Assembly: GCA_031292015.1 (NCBI GenBank)
Contig: JARLHY010000179.1
Coordinates: 1 to 60,051, forward strand
Origin: Negativicutes bacterium
GTDB lineage: Bacteria; Bacillota_C; Negativicutes; Sporomusales_B; JARLHX01
Direction: 5' to 3'
DNA length: 60,051 nt
The notes beneath the pieces were generated by a model, which worked only from the letters and a program-made list of their open reading frames with translations, was not told the DNA's origin and made no database searches. The position numbers and the translations under genes were made by a program. The first letter of the stretch is position 1. Every line of letters starts with the position of its first letter. This document shows, one piece after another, positions 33,160 through 42,631 of this stretch.

Positions 33160-33699
33160 TTATTTGCCGGCTATGAGCTCTGCACCCCGCTTGATGGCTT
33201 TTTCGTTGATCGCCAGCAGTCCGGGCTTTTTCGCGAACATCTTGGCAAAAGCCTTCATCACCGACTCCTGGCTGACCGCCCCGGTAGCGGCGATAATCGC
33301 CCCGAGTACTACCATGTTGGCTACTTTCATGTTGCCCAGTTCGTCGGCAACATCATTGGAAGGGATCTGGTAAGCCTTGACATCCGACCGCTTTGCCCCG
33401 CGCTCGATCAGCGAACTGTTGATGATCAGTATCCCGCCCGGCTTGATCAAAGGCTCGAATTTATCCAGTGAGGGCAGGTTCATGGCCACAACCGCCGTCG
33501 GCTCTGTGACGATCGGTGCACCTACCGGCTCCTCCGAGACAATGACCGAGCAGTTGGCGGTTCCGCCGCGCATCTCCGGCCCGTAGGAAGGAATCCATGA
33601 GACGTATTTGTTCTCCAGCATCCCGGCGTAGGTTATCAGCTGACCCATCAGCATGACTCCCTGGCCGCCGAAACCGGCCATAACGATTTCGTGGGTCAT
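33160..33699 (-). CDS. korC: 2-oxoacid:ferredoxin oxidoreductase gamma subunit
   Basis: A 179-residue gamma subunit with the start [32 protein letters not shown] and [12 protein letters not shown]. The gamma domain helps bind CoA. Its ATG overlaps korB's stop by 4 nt. It is the last gene of korDABC. Family is clear; 2-oxoglutarate is the usual substrate for this gene order, but branched-chain 2-oxoacids are possible. Confidence 0.88.
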   Translation of the reverse strand: MTHEIVMAGFGGQGVMLMGQLITYAGMLENKYVSWIPSYGPEMRGGTANCSVIVSEEPVGAPIVTEPTAVVAMNLPSLDKFEPLIKPGGILIINSSLIERGAKRSDVKAYQIPSNDVADELGNMKVANMVVLGAIIAATGAVSQESVMKAFAKMFAKKPGLLAINEKAIKRGAELIAGK

Positions 33700-34448
33700 T
33701 TCGCCACCTCCTCGGCCGCTTTCACAACTCCCAGCGGATAGAGCGGCATCATGTTCTTTTCCATCCAGGCAACAGACTCCAGCGGCGTCATTCCCCAGTT
33801 GGTAGGACAGGTCGACAGCACTTCCACGATGGCAAAACCCTCGCCCCGGAGCTGAATTTCGAAGGCTTTCTTGATAGCAGCCTTGGCTTTCGCCATATTG
33901 GCCGGATTATTCACTGCCACCCTGGCAATAAACTTTGCGCCGTCGAGGCTTGACAGCATCTCCGACACCCGGATCGGTTTCCCGGCAGAATCCTGTTTGC
34001 GTCCGTACGGTGATGTTGTGGTCACCTGCTCCACCAGGGTTGTCGGCGCCATTTGCCCCCCGGTCATACCGTAAATGGCGTTATTGACAAATATGGTGGT
34101 GATTTTCTCGCCCCTGGCGGCGGCGTGCACGATCTCAGCGCAGCCGATGGCAGCAAGATCGCCGTCTCCCTGGTAGGTGAATACCACCGCGTCAGGATGG
34201 ACCCGCTTGACGCCGGTCGCCGCGGCCGGCGCACGGCCGTGGGCAGCTTCCACTGTATCGAAATTGAAATAGTCGTAAGCCAATACCGAGCAGCCGACCG
34301 GAACAACCCCGATCGTCTTGTCCCGCACTCCCAGCTCGTCGATTACCTCGGCAACCAACCGGTGAATAATGCCGTGATGACACCCCGGGCAGTAATGAAA
34401 AGCTATGTCTTTCAGCGATTTGGGCCTGGAAAACATCACTTCAGCCAT
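33696..34448 (-). CDS. korB: 2-oxoacid:ferredoxin oxidoreductase beta subunit
   Basis: A 250-residue thiamine-diphosphate subunit. It has [16 protein letters not shown], the metal-binding motif [20 protein letters not shown] with [17 protein letters not shown], and the active-site segment [14 protein letters not shown]. It carries the catalytic site together with KorA. One base separates it from korA upstream and it overlaps korC. Residues [14 protein letters not shown] are typical of 2-oxoglutarate/2-oxoisovalerate types rather than pyruvate oxidoreductases. Confidence 0.9.
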   Translation of the reverse strand: MAEVMFSRPKSLKDIAFHYCPGCHHGIIHRLVAEVIDELGVRDKTIGVVPVGCSVLAYDYFNFDTVEAAHGRAPAAATGVKRVHPDAVVFTYQGDGDLAAIGCAEIVHAAARGEKITTIFVNNAIYGMTGGQMAPTTLVEQVTTTSPYGRKQDSAGKPIRVSEMLSSLDGAKFIARVAVNNPANMAKAKAAIKKAFEIQLRGEGFAIVEVLSTCPTNWGMTPLESVAWMEKNMMPLYPLGVVKAAEEVAK

Positions 34449-34449
34449 G

Positions 34450-35517
34450 TCAGTTACCCTCCTTGCCTTGCAGTATCTTGGTGATCTGTGCGTATATATC
34501 TTTCGGGCTGGGGATCATGCCCCCGGTGCGTCCGAAATGATAGACCGGACGCACGCCGTTCACCGCGAGCCGGACATCTTCAACCATCTGGCCGGCGCTG
34601 AGCTCCAGTGCCAAAAAGGCCTTGGCCTTGGGAGCCGTTTCGATGAAGGGTTTTACCGGGAAGGGCCATACCGTGATCGGCCTGATCATCCCTACCTTCA
34701 TACCCTCTTTCCGGGCTCTTTCCATCGCCGACTGGGCAATCCGGGAAGTAATGCCGTAGGCCACCAGAACAAGTTCGGCGTCTTCGGTGTACTGGGCTTC
34801 ATAACGGGTTTCATTCGCGGTGATGGTGCTGTATTTTTGCTGCAGATGGATGTTGTGCTTTTCCAGGGCATCAGGCTGAATATGTAGCGAATTGATAACA
34901 TTCGTCTCGCTGCGCCCCCTGAGGCCGGTGGTCGCCCACGGCTTGGCCGGAGGTTTTGACGTGCTTTTCTTGAATTCAACCGGCTCCATCATCTGGCCCA
35001 GCGCCCCGTCACCCAGAAGCATCACCGGATTGCGGTACTTATCGGCAAGATCGAACGCCAGGATGGTCATATCCACAAGTTCCTGCACCGAGTTGGGCGC
35101 CAGGACGATGTTGTGATAGTCGCCGTGGCCGCCGCCCTTGGTGGCCTGAAAGTAGTCGCACTGGCCCGGCTGGATGCTGCCAAGTCCGGGACCGCCGCGG
35201 ACGATGTTCACGATGACGCAGGGAAGCTCGGCCCCGGCGATATAGGAAATACCCTCCTGCTTGAGGCTGATCCCGGGACTGGACGACGAAGTCATTACCC
35301 GCGCCCCGGCTCCGGAGGCGCCGTATACCATATTGATCGCGGCAATCTCGCTCTCGGCCTGCAGGAATACCCCTTCCACCTGTGGCATCCGCCTGGCCAT
35401 ATATTCGATCAGTTCACTCTGCGGGGTTATCGGGTAACCGAAATAATGGCGACATCCGGCGACAACCGCCGCTTCACCGATAGCCTCGTTACCCTTCATC
35501 AAAATCTTTTCAGCCAC
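34450..35517 (-). CDS. korA: 2-oxoacid:ferredoxin oxidoreductase alpha subunit
   Basis: A 355-residue alpha subunit: [17 protein letters not shown], the YPITPQSE motif, [29 protein letters not shown] and [17 protein letters not shown]. The GTG at 35517 is chosen since AGGAGTG precedes it by 7 nt; the ORF extends 11 codons further into the ferredoxin gene without a site. The [20 protein letters not shown] segment resembles KorA/VorB. With KorB, C and D it makes succinyl-CoA (or branched acyl-CoA) from the 2-oxoacid, or runs in reverse for carbon fixation in an incomplete TCA pathway. Confidence 0.9.
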   Translation of the reverse strand: MAEKILMKGNEAIGEAAVVAGCRHYFGYPITPQSELIEYMARRMPQVEGVFLQAESEIAAINMVYGASGAGARVMTSSSSPGISLKQEGISYIAGAELPCVIVNIVRGGPGLGSIQPGQCDYFQATKGGGHGDYHNIVLAPNSVQELVDMTILAFDLADKYRNPVMLLGDGALGQMMEPVEFKKSTSKPPAKPWATTGLRGRSETNVINSLHIQPDALEKHNIHLQQKYSTITANETRYEAQYTEDAELVLVAYGITSRIAQSAMERARKEGMKVGMIRPITVWPFPVKPFIETAPKAKAFLALELSAGQMVEDVRLAVNGVRPVYHFGRTGGMIPSPKDIYAQITKILQGKEGN

Positions 35518-35533
35518 AATTTTCACTCCTGTC

Positions 35534-35740
35534 CTACTTATGAATTTCAATCACAACATCCGGACATGTCTTAGCGCACAGCATGCAACCGATGCATTGC
35601 GCTTCGTCGCTGCAGCTCGCCACGCGATAGCCTTTGCTGTTAAACCGGTTGGCAATCACGACGATTTTTTTCGGGCATACCGCAGTACACAGTTCGCACC
35701 CTTTGCATCTTTCCTCGTTGAACACAGGTTTCGGCATCAA
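35534..35740 (-). CDS. korD: Ferredoxin subunit of the 2-oxoacid oxidoreductase
   Basis: A 68-residue 2[4Fe-4S] ferredoxin with CKGCELCTAVCP (residues 13-24) and CIGCMLCAKTCP (about 50-61). It is the first structural gene of korDABC, 30 nt after the IclR regulator and 16 nt before korA. It carries electrons from the oxidoreductase to the ferredoxin pool. Confidence 0.9.
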   Translation of the reverse strand: MMPKPVFNEERCKGCELCTAVCPKKIVVIANRFNSKGYRVASCSDEAQCIGCMLCAKTCPDVVIEIHK

Positions 35741-35770
35741 GAGTCCCCCTTTTCGAATGTTTTGACTATA

Positions 35771-36556
35771 TTAGCGGGCAGCAGAAAAACCTAACCGCTC
35801 GGAAATCAGCTTTCCTTTACTGTGGAGTGTCGCGATCACCGTCTCATAGCGGGACGGAATCAGGACCGAACTGGCGCTGGAGACCGACAGGGCCGCGATC
35901 ACTTTGCCGGCGCCGTCAAACAGCGGCACGGCGATACAGGTCAGGCCTTCGATGGTCTCGTCGCAGCCGATGGCATAGCCGTGTCGCCGCACGTTGTCCA
36001 TTTCTGACAACAGTTCCTCCCGCTCAGTAAGAGTGTACGGCGTAAAACTTTCAAAACCGCGCTCCAGCACCAGCTCAATGATCTCAGCCGGCGCATTGGC
36101 CAAAAGAACTTTGCCGATCGCGGTGCTATGTAAAGTGATGCTAAAATCAAATTTGGGAATAATCAAAAACGGGCGCTGAGGTTCAACCTTATCAAGAATA
36201 AACAGTTCAGTGCCGGAAAGCACGGCCAGCAGGGCGATTTCCTGGGTCTCATCAGCCAGCTCGGTCATGAACGGGCGGGCGACGGTTCTGAGGTCCAACT
36301 GCGCACCGCAGGCCTCGCCCAGCTGGATCAGGCCGAAACCCAGGGCATAGCGCCCGGAGTCGGTCTGACGGACGAACCCCCGCAGCATCAGAGTCTGCAG
36401 CACACCATGCACCGTGCTCTTATGCACCCCGAGCAGCTTGCTCAGCTCGGTGACGCCCATATCCCGCTGGCTCTTGCCCAGCAGCATCAGAAGCTCCATG
36501 GCCCGGTCCACCGAAGCCACGATATACGGGGACATCTTTGTGCTCAGATCAACCAT
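35771..36556 (-). CDS. IclR-family transcriptional regulator
   Basis: A 261-residue regulator: N-terminal winged helix (VASVDRAMELLMLLG, MGVTELSKLLGVHKSTVHGVLQTL) and a C-terminal IclR effector domain (TLHSTAIGKVLLAN, YAIGCDETIEGLTCIAVPLFD). It lies 30 nt upstream of korD and in the same direction, so it is probably autoregulated with the operon it controls. A palindrome just before its start is a likely operator. Effector unknown; IclR proteins usually bind small organic acids, which fits a 2-oxoacid operon. Confidence 0.88.
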   Translation of the reverse strand: MVDLSTKMSPYIVASVDRAMELLMLLGKSQRDMGVTELSKLLGVHKSTVHGVLQTLMLRGFVRQTDSGRYALGFGLIQLGEACGAQLDLRTVARPFMTELADETQEIALLAVLSGTELFILDKVEPQRPFLIIPKFDFSITLHSTAIGKVLLANAPAEIIELVLERGFESFTPYTLTEREELLSEMDNVRRHGYAIGCDETIEGLTCIAVPLFDGAGKVIAALSVSSASSVLIPSRYETVIATLHSKGKLISERLGFSAAR

Positions 36557-36559
36557 CTC

Positions 36560-36625
36560 CGTTTCCGCTGACCGAACGGCGTTCAGTATAATCTAGTATA
36601 TTCTTGTTTTTGCAAAAAAAATCCT
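36560..36625 (-). promoter_or_regulatory. IclR-kor promoter region with palindromic operator
   Basis: On the minus strand GAACGCCGTTC (36576-36586) is a palindrome with a 3-nt centre, only about 20 nt from the start codon. Just upstream TATACT (about 36590) is a good -10; TTGCAA about 19 nt further is a fair -35. Repressor binding at the palindrome would block initiation. The remaining intergenic DNA up to 36803 is A/T-rich with no visible gene. Confidence 0.5.
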
Positions 36626-36803
36626 GCCATGACGTGACAGAGCGATCATGAATACAAAATACCAGAAAAATCCATTCTCCGCGCACACCTGTCGATAATC
36701 AGCGAATTGATATGTAATAAAAAAAGAAAAAACCGGCCGCATGGCAGGGTGTCAGTGTGAAGGTATCTTATGCGCCTGCTTTGTTTCTAAACAACTATAC
36801 CAA

Positions 36804-36829
36804 CGAAAAACCCCGTCTCACGACGGGGT
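36804..36829 (-). terminator. Terminator of the pduL-containing operon
   Basis: Stem ACCCCGTC / GACGGGGT with a 4-nt loop, then TTTTTCG on the minus strand, about 20 nt after the pduL stop. Confidence 0.88.
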
Positions 36830-36849
36830 CATCTCAAACCTAATTTTGT

Positions 36850-37425
36850 CTAGCGGACAATTTCAGCGGTATCGCCGGTTTTCGTTCTGGCGGCGTTGCC
36901 TTCGTCGGTATCAAGATGCATTTCCAGCTTGAAGCTGTCATGGACCCTGACAAGCACCCGGTCGAAGATCAGGCAGCGGTCGTCACTGCCCACCTTGGCT
37001 TTGACGATCTCCTTGTCCTTCACGCCGAATTCGGCAGCGTCGGCCGGAGTCATATGAATATGGCGGCAGGCGGCGATGACGCCCTCATTCAGGGTGATGG
37101 ACCCTTTCGGTCCAACCACGGTCAGTCCGGGAGACACCTTCAGATCGCCCGAATCCCGCACTGGCGGGGCGATTCCCAGCTTCATGGCGTCAGTCAGCGC
37201 GACCTCGACCTGGGTCTGTTTGCGGACCGGACCGAGAATACGGACCTTTTTGAAGGTGCCTTTCTCAGTCACAAGGTCGACGGCTTCCTGGGCGGCGAAC
37301 TGCCCCGGCTGAGACAGTTCCTTATAGCGCTGCAGTTCGTAACCTTCACCGAAAAGGGTAGCAAGATCTTCCTTTGATACATGGACATGGCGGGCGGAAA
37401 TACCCACCGGAATGGACTTGGCCAT
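36850..37425 (-). CDS. pduL: Phosphate propanoyltransferase / phosphotransacylase PduL
   Basis: A 191-residue PduL-type enzyme. Its two repeated beta-barrels carry the metal-binding His motifs SARHVHV (near the N-terminus), ACRHIHM (about residue 120) and LEMHLDTDE (about 170). PduL converts acyl-CoA and phosphate to acyl-phosphate, feeding acetate kinase for ATP. No microcompartment shell gene is nearby and there is no encapsulation peptide before the first barrel, so it is probably the cytosolic housekeeping form used for acetate formation. ATG at 37425 fits the family start. Confidence 0.9.
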   Translation of the reverse strand: MAKSIPVGISARHVHVSKEDLATLFGEGYELQRYKELSQPGQFAAQEAVDLVTEKGTFKKVRILGPVRKQTQVEVALTDAMKLGIAPPVRDSGDLKVSPGLTVVGPKGSITLNEGVIAACRHIHMTPADAAEFGVKDKEIVKAKVGSDDRCLIFDRVLVRVHDSFKLEMHLDTDEGNAARTKTGDTAEIVR

Positions 37426-37466
37426 AGCCTGGATCAACTCCTTTTAACATTATCGTTGCGCGAAAA

Positions 37467-37814
37467 CTACTCGATGATTTCCGAAAAATATACCACCGTG
37501 ACCGTGTCCATCGGCGTAAGCGGTTTATCATACACCGACTGCAGGAAAACAAGCAGATCGTCAGCGTTGGCGAGATCCGGGTTTTCTCCCTGAAGATCGT
37601 CGCTGGACAGTTGGCTGATTGGCTTGACAAGAACCCGGTCGATCACCGCGGTATAGATCTTTTTCTTTTGGGCAAACCGTTTGCCGACAGTGATCCAGAC
37701 GATGTCTCCCTCTGCGTACTTTGAGGTCTTGTCCCCGAGGCGGATTGTACAGGTTTTGCGGCGGCACACCAGTTGACTGTGATAGTTGGAAGAATAGAAA
37801 TTCAAAGCGCGCAT
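37467..37814 (-). CDS. ASCH-domain protein
   Basis: A 115-residue protein with the ASCH-like layout: MRALNFYSSNYHSQLV, KTCTIRLGDKTSKYAEGD, and VWITVGKRFAQKKKIYTAVI. The fold is PUA-like and is thought to bind RNA or modified nucleosides. The role is unknown. It lies between the aminotransferase (27 nt) and pduL (41 nt) on the same strand, so co-transcription is likely. Confidence 0.7.
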   Translation of the reverse strand: MRALNFYSSNYHSQLVCRRKTCTIRLGDKTSKYAEGDIVWITVGKRFAQKKKIYTAVIDRVLVKPISQLSSDDLQGENPDLANADDLLVFLQSVYDKPLTPMDTVTVVYFSEIIE

Positions 37815-37841
37815 ACCAATTCCCCTCTCCCGATTATAAGT

Positions 37842-39005
37842 TTACGATAACCAGGCCCTGATACGGTCCACCGCCAGCCGCAGCCGGTCTTCCGGCTGTA
37901 CCAGCGCAATTCTGACGTAACCTTCGCCGTAAGGTCCGAAGCCCACTCCCGGGATTACCGCCACCCCGGCTCCTTTGAGCAGATCTGCCGCGAAATCGAA
38001 GGCCAGCTGTTTTGTCGGCACCGGTGCCCAGATGTACATCGAGGCCCGCGGCCGGGGCACTTTCCAGCCTGCCGCCGTGAGTCCCTCCACAAGGATATCG
38101 CGTCGGCGCTGATAAGCTGCGGCGGTCGCGGCGACGCAGTCCTGGGGACCGGTCAGCGCCGCCACTGCCGCCATCTGAACCGGCAGGAAAATCCCGTAGT
38201 CGAAGTTGGATTTGATCCGGCCCAGCACCGCGATGGCCTGAGCGTTGCCCACCAGGAAGCCGGCCCGGCATCCGGCCATACTGAAGGTCTTGGACATGGA
38301 ATGAAACTCGACGCCGACGTCTTTGGCGCCGGGAACGCTCAGGAAACTCGGCGGACGGTATCCGTCGAAACACAGTTCACTATAGGCGAAATCATGGCAT
38401 ACCAGAAAATTATACCGCTTGGCCAGCTCCACCACCTGTTGGAAAAACTCTACCGGGGCGATGGCCGCCAGGGGATTGTTCGGGTAGTTGAGAATCATGA
38501 TTTTCGTCCGTTTGAGCACACTCTCAGGGATAGCGTCAAGGTCGGGCAGATACTGATTGTCCGCCGTCAGCGGCATCCGGTAAAGCTCGGCGTCGGCGGC
38601 CAGCGGCCCGGCGCTGTAAATGGGATAACCCGGGTCGGGTATGAGAACGACGTCCCCGGGATTGACAAAACAAAGGGATATGTGGGCCAGTCCCTCCTGC
38701 GAACCGATCAGAGAGTGGACTTCGCTGTCCGGGTCAAGCTCCACGCCGAATTTCTGCCGGTACCATCCGGCCACGGCCTGGGAAAACTGCGGCGTCCCCT
38801 TGGACAAGGCATAACCGTATTTGCTCAAATCTTCGACGCCTTGCTTCAGGGCCTCAATGATATGAGGCGCCGGGGCCATGTCAGGGCTGCCTATACTTAG
38901 CGTAATGACATCTTGACCGGCAGCTACCGCTTTCTTGCGCAAATCATCCACCTGGGTAAAGATGGCTGACGACATTCCCTGCATCCTCGCGGCCTGCTCC
39001 AACAT
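37842..39005 (-). CDS. Class I/II PLP-dependent aminotransferase
   Basis: A 387-residue fold-type I aminotransferase. Visible are VITLSIGSPDMAPAP, YALSKGTPQFSQAVAGWY, the cofactor segment LNYPNNPLAA, HDFAYSELCFDGY, the Schiff-base Lys in MSKTFSMAGCRAGF and the Arg of YVRIALVQPEDRL. It resembles the LL-diaminopimelate/alanine/aspartate aminotransferase group; substrate not assignable. ATG at 39005 follows GGAGGTGAC. It is 71 nt downstream of nfnB. Confidence 0.85.
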   Translation of the reverse strand: MLEQAARMQGMSSAIFTQVDDLRKKAVAAGQDVITLSIGSPDMAPAPHIIEALKQGVEDLSKYGYALSKGTPQFSQAVAGWYRQKFGVELDPDSEVHSLIGSQEGLAHISLCFVNPGDVVLIPDPGYPIYSAGPLAADAELYRMPLTADNQYLPDLDAIPESVLKRTKIMILNYPNNPLAAIAPVEFFQQVVELAKRYNFLVCHDFAYSELCFDGYRPPSFLSVPGAKDVGVEFHSMSKTFSMAGCRAGFLVGNAQAIAVLGRIKSNFDYGIFLPVQMAAVAALTGPQDCVAATAAAYQRRRDILVEGLTAAGWKVPRPRASMYIWAPVPTKQLAFDFAADLLKGAGVAVIPGVGFGPYGEGYVRIALVQPEDRLRLAVDRIRAWLS

Positions 39006-39076
39006 GCTGTCACCTCCGTGGCAAAAGTTCATTTCCGAATAAAACATTCAAGAAAAAACATCAGAATTCCTGTTGC

Positions 39077-40465
39077 TTACTTCTTGCTTTTGATATATTC
39101 ATCAATCTTGTCAGCCGCCTTCTTGCCAGCTCCCATCGCCAGGATGACGGTGGCGGCGCCTGTCACGATGTCGCCGCCGGCGAACACTCCGGCCTTGGAG
39201 GTGGCGCCCGACTCGTCGGCGACAATGTTGCCGCGCTTATTCACCGCCAGGCCCGGGGTGGTGTCCTGGACCAGAGGGTTTGGCCCCTGACCGATGGCCA
39301 TCACTACGGTATCGACGTCCAGGACGTAGTTGGAATCAGGCATCGGCACAGGTTTGCGGCGGCCCGATTCGTCAGCTTCACCCAGCTGCATTTTAATGCA
39401 TTCGATGGCCTTGACCCAGCCTTTTTCGTCCCCCAGAATCCGCACCGGAGCCGTGAGCAGCCGGAAATCGACGCCCTCTTCCTTGGCGTGTTCCAGTTCC
39501 TCGGCCCGCGCCGGCATTTCCTCCTCGGAACGGCGATAGACAATATAGACTTTTTCCGCCCCCAGCCTGAGCGCGGTACGGGCCGAGTCCATGGCCACAT
39601 TCCCGGCCCCGACCACTGCCACCGCTTTGCCGACCCGGACCGGTGTGCTGGTGTGGGGGAATTGATAAGCCTTCATCAGATTGGTCCGGGTGAGAAATTC
39701 ATTGGCCGAGTAGACGCCGTTGAGGTTTTCCCCCGGTATATCCATAAAGTGCGGCAAACCGGCGCCTGTGCCGATAAATACCGCGTCATAGCCTTCTTCT
39801 TCAATCAGTTCGTCGATGGTGAAAGTCTTGCCGATAACGGCGTTGACCACGATTTCCACACCGAGCTTCTTTAAGGCTTCGATCTCCTTGCGGACAATGG
39901 CCTTAGGCAGACGAAACTCGGGAATGCCGTACATCAGCACCCCGCCTGGAGCGTGAAGAGCCTCGAAAACCGTCACCTTGTAACCCCGGCGGGCCAGATC
40001 GCCAGCCGCCGTCAGGCTAGCCGGTCCGCCTCCGACCACCGCTACTTTCCCTTGCGCCGCGACGGCAACTCCGGCCTGATCCTCCAGCCCCTGTCTGATG
40101 GCATAATCGGCGGCAAACCGCTCCAGGCGGCCGATGCCGACTGGTTCACCTTTTCGGCCCAGCACGCAGAATTTCTCGCACTGGTCCTCCTGCGGGCACA
40201 CCCGGCCGCATACCGCCGGCAGACTGTTCTTGGTTTTGATCTCGGCGATGGCGGCTCCAATATCGTCTTCGCGGATCTTCTTAATAAAAGCGGGGATGTC
40301 GACTTCCACCGGGCAGCCCTGCCGGCAAGGCGCGGTTTTACACTGCAGGCAGCGCGACGCCTCGGCTTTGGCTGTTTCGGCCTCATAGCCGAGAGCCACC
40401 TCGCTGAAATTGTGGCGCCGTACCTCCGGCGGCTGCTCAGGCATCTTGTTTTTTAGCGATGACAT
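39077..40465 (-). CDS. nfnB: NADH-dependent ferredoxin:NADP+ oxidoreductase subunit B (NfnB)
   Basis: A 462-residue flavoprotein of the glutamate-synthase small-chain family. N-terminal Cys motifs CLQCKTAPCRQGCPVEVDIP and CGRVCPQEDQCEKFC bind two [4Fe-4S] clusters. Two dinucleotide folds follow: VVGGGPASLTAAGDLARRG and VVGAGNVAMDSARTALRLG, with AGGDIVTGAATVI near the end. Directly coupled to nfnA (13-nt overlap) it forms the NfnAB complex, which bifurcates electrons between NADPH, ferredoxin and NAD. ATG at 40465 lies 9 nt after GGAGG. Confidence 0.9.
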   Translation of the reverse strand: MSSLKNKMPEQPPEVRRHNFSEVALGYEAETAKAEASRCLQCKTAPCRQGCPVEVDIPAFIKKIREDDIGAAIAEIKTKNSLPAVCGRVCPQEDQCEKFCVLGRKGEPVGIGRLERFAADYAIRQGLEDQAGVAVAAQGKVAVVGGGPASLTAAGDLARRGYKVTVFEALHAPGGVLMYGIPEFRLPKAIVRKEIEALKKLGVEIVVNAVIGKTFTIDELIEEEGYDAVFIGTGAGLPHFMDIPGENLNGVYSANEFLTRTNLMKAYQFPHTSTPVRVGKAVAVVGAGNVAMDSARTALRLGAEKVYIVYRRSEEEMPARAEELEHAKEEGVDFRLLTAPVRILGDEKGWVKAIECIKMQLGEADESGRRKPVPMPDSNYVLDVDTVVMAIGQGPNPLVQDTTPGLAVNKRGNIVADESGATSKAGVFAGGDIVTGAATVILAMGAGKKAADKIDEYIKSKK

Positions 40466-41319
40466 GAACAATCACCTCCGCATTTATGCTCAACCTTTTC
40501 GTGTTCCTGATACATCCGCTGCCTGGTCATCAGACCGTTGAAGTCCACCTGATGGGCGTCGAACTCAGGGCCGTCGACACAGGCAAACTGGTTCTTGTTG
40601 CCGACATTTACCCGGCAGCCGCCGCACATGCCGGTGCCGTCCACCATGATCGGATTGAGACTGACGATGGTATGGATACCAAAGGGACGGGTGACTTCCG
40701 CCACGCCGCGCATCATCACCACCGGACCGATGGCCATCACCAGGTCGATTTTTTCGCCGGCGGCGATCATGTCCTTGAGGGGATCGACCACCAGGCCTTT
40801 ATGGCCTTTGGAGCCATCGTCGGTGGTGATATACAGTTTGTCGCTCACCGCCGTCATTTCTTTTTCCAGGATCAGCAGACCTTCATTGCGGGCGCCGACG
40901 ATGGAGATGACTTTGTTGCCGGCCTGTTTGTAAGCCCGGGCAATGGGGTACACCGGTGCGACGCCAATGCCGCCGCCGATACATACCACGGTGCCGAATT
41001 TCCCCATATGGGTGGCTTTGCCCAGCGGTCCGGCCAGGTCCAGCAGCGAATCTCCCACTGCCATGGCTCCCAACTGGCGGGTGGTACGCCCCACCTCCTG
41101 AAAAATAAGACTGATGGTTCCTGCTGCGCGGTCAAAGTCGGCGATGGTCAGGGGAATTCGTTCCCCCTCCTCGTCGATGCGCAGGATGATGAACTGACCC
41201 GGCTGACATTTGCGGGCAACCAGCGGCGCTTTGATGACAAAAAGCAGGACCCCTGGCGACAGTTCCTCCTTGCTCACGATGTTGTAGACATTCCACTCTG
41301 CTTTGTTTTGGGTTTCCAA
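40453..41319 (-). CDS. nfnA: NADH-dependent ferredoxin:NADP+ oxidoreductase subunit A (NfnA)
   Basis: A 288-residue ferredoxin-NADP reductase-like subunit: FAD domain (IPLTIADFDRAAGTISLIFQ), NAD domain (VVCIGGGIGVAPVYPIAR), and a [2Fe-2S] site DGTGMCGGC...C with the Asp-Cys-Cys-Cys ligand set seen in NfnA. The unusual Asp ligand separates it from dihydroorotate dehydrogenase PyrK. TTG start behind GGGAGGTAAGGAG. It follows mtaD by 25 nt, so Nfn is likely on the SAM-recycling transcript. Confidence 0.9.
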   Translation of the reverse strand: METQNKAEWNVYNIVSKEELSPGVLLFVIKAPLVARKCQPGQFIILRIDEEGERIPLTIADFDRAAGTISLIFQEVGRTTRQLGAMAVGDSLLDLAGPLGKATHMGKFGTVVCIGGGIGVAPVYPIARAYKQAGNKVISIVGARNEGLLILEKEMTAVSDKLYITTDDGSKGHKGLVVDPLKDMIAAGEKIDLVMAIGPVVMMRGVAEVTRPFGIHTIVSLNPIMVDGTGMCGGCRVNVGNKNQFACVDGPEFDAHQVDFNGLMTRQRMYQEHEKVEHKCGGDCSCHR

Positions 41320-41344
41320 TCTCCTTACCTCCCTGTTCCCGGGA

Positions 41345-42631
41345 CTATTGTCTGGCTACCAGACGCATGCCCCGTTTTTGTACTTCATATTTTAATTTTT
41401 CTTCGTCAATTGTCGTCAGTTTGCCGCTAGCAAAGAGTACCTTGCCGTCCACCAGTACGGTGTCGACATCGGCGGCGTTCGCGGCGTAGGTTAAGAGCGA
41501 AAGACGGTCGTGGCGGGGATACCAGTGGGCGGCTTCCATCGAAAAAATGGCAATATCGGCTTTGCAGCCGGGGGTCAGCCGGCCGGTAACTCCGCCCAAT
41601 CCCAGGGCCGCCGCCCCGGAAGCTGTCGCCAGGTCCACCGCCTTGGCGGCGGGAATGACCAGCGGATCCAGGGTGTTGACCTTGTGCAGGAGAGCCGCCA
41701 GACGCAGTTCTTCCAGCATGTCGAGATTGTTGTTGCTTGCCGTGCCGTCAGTGCCGAGGCCCACGCAGATACCGGCAGCGAGCAGTTCCGGCAGCGGTGC
41801 GATACCGCTGGCCAGCTTCATGTTGCTGCCCGGGTTATGGGCGACCCGCACCTTCTTTTCAGCCATAACAGCAATATCATCTGTCGAGACATGGACACAG
41901 TGGGCCGCCAGAACACCCAGGTCAAGCAAACCCAGCTCGTTCATCAGGGCGATGGGAGAGCTGCCGTAAGTTTTCCGGCACTCCTCCACTTCCCCCACCG
42001 TCTCGGCCAGGTGGATATGAATCTCGGCCCCAAGTCGCTGGGCAAGAGCGATGACTTTCTTCAGGTACTCCGGCGGGCAGGTATACGGAGCGTGCGGGCC
42101 GATCATCACCGTGATGCGGCCGTCGGCACCGCCATGCCACTGCCGGTAAAATTCCTCGCTTTCGACCAGCGCCTGATCGGCGCTGGGAGTCACCCCGGCC
42201 ATGCCTCTCGCCAGCACCGCCCGGATACCGCTCTGGGCCACGGCTTCGGCCACGTCATTCATGAAAAAATACATGTCGGCAAAGGTGGTAGTGCCTGTCC
42301 GCAGCATTTCAGCAATAGCCAGCTGCGTTCCCCAGTACACGTCTTCGCCGGTGAGGCCCGCTTCCGCCGGCCATATCTTGGTCTGCAGCCAGTCCATCAG
42401 CGCCATATCGTCGGCGTAGCTGCGAAATAGCGTCATCGCCGCATGGGTGTGGGTATTGACGAAACCGGGCAGGACGAGCTTGCCGCTGCAGTCAATGACC
42501 CGGTCCGCCTGCCAGGCGGGGGCCACGACGCCAACTTCGCTGATGACGGTGTCGGTTATGGCGATATCCGCCGCGACGACCCGACCGTCTGAGCCTAAAA
42601 TTTCTCCGTTTTTCAGTAGTATTTTCGCCAT
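41345..42631 (-). CDS. mtaD: 5'-methylthioadenosine/S-adenosylhomocysteine/5'-deoxyadenosine deaminase
   Basis: A 428-residue amidohydrolase. Metal ligands: HTHAAMTLFR near residue 65, HIHLAETVGEV near 215, HCVHVS near 240 and the catalytic Asp in GLGTDGTASNNNLDM near 300. This pattern is the MtaD/DadD group, which deaminates MTA, SAH and 5'-deoxyadenosine to the inosine forms. It overlaps the aldolase gene by one base and closes the five-gene set. Its presence with phosphorylase and hydrolase genes suggests that deamination comes first here. Confidence 0.9.
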   Translation of the reverse strand: MAKILLKNGEILGSDGRVVAADIAITDTVISEVGVVAPAWQADRVIDCSGKLVLPGFVNTHTHAAMTLFRSYADDMALMDWLQTKIWPAEAGLTGEDVYWGTQLAIAEMLRTGTTTFADMYFFMNDVAEAVAQSGIRAVLARGMAGVTPSADQALVESEEFYRQWHGGADGRITVMIGPHAPYTCPPEYLKKVIALAQRLGAEIHIHLAETVGEVEECRKTYGSSPIALMNELGLLDLGVLAAHCVHVSTDDIAVMAEKKVRVAHNPGSNMKLASGIAPLPELLAAGICVGLGTDGTASNNNLDMLEELRLAALLHKVNTLDPLVIPAAKAVDLATASGAAALGLGGVTGRLTPGCKADIAIFSMEAAHWYPRHDRLSLLTYAANAADVDTVLVDGKVLFASGKLTTIDEEKLKYEVQKRGMRLVARQ

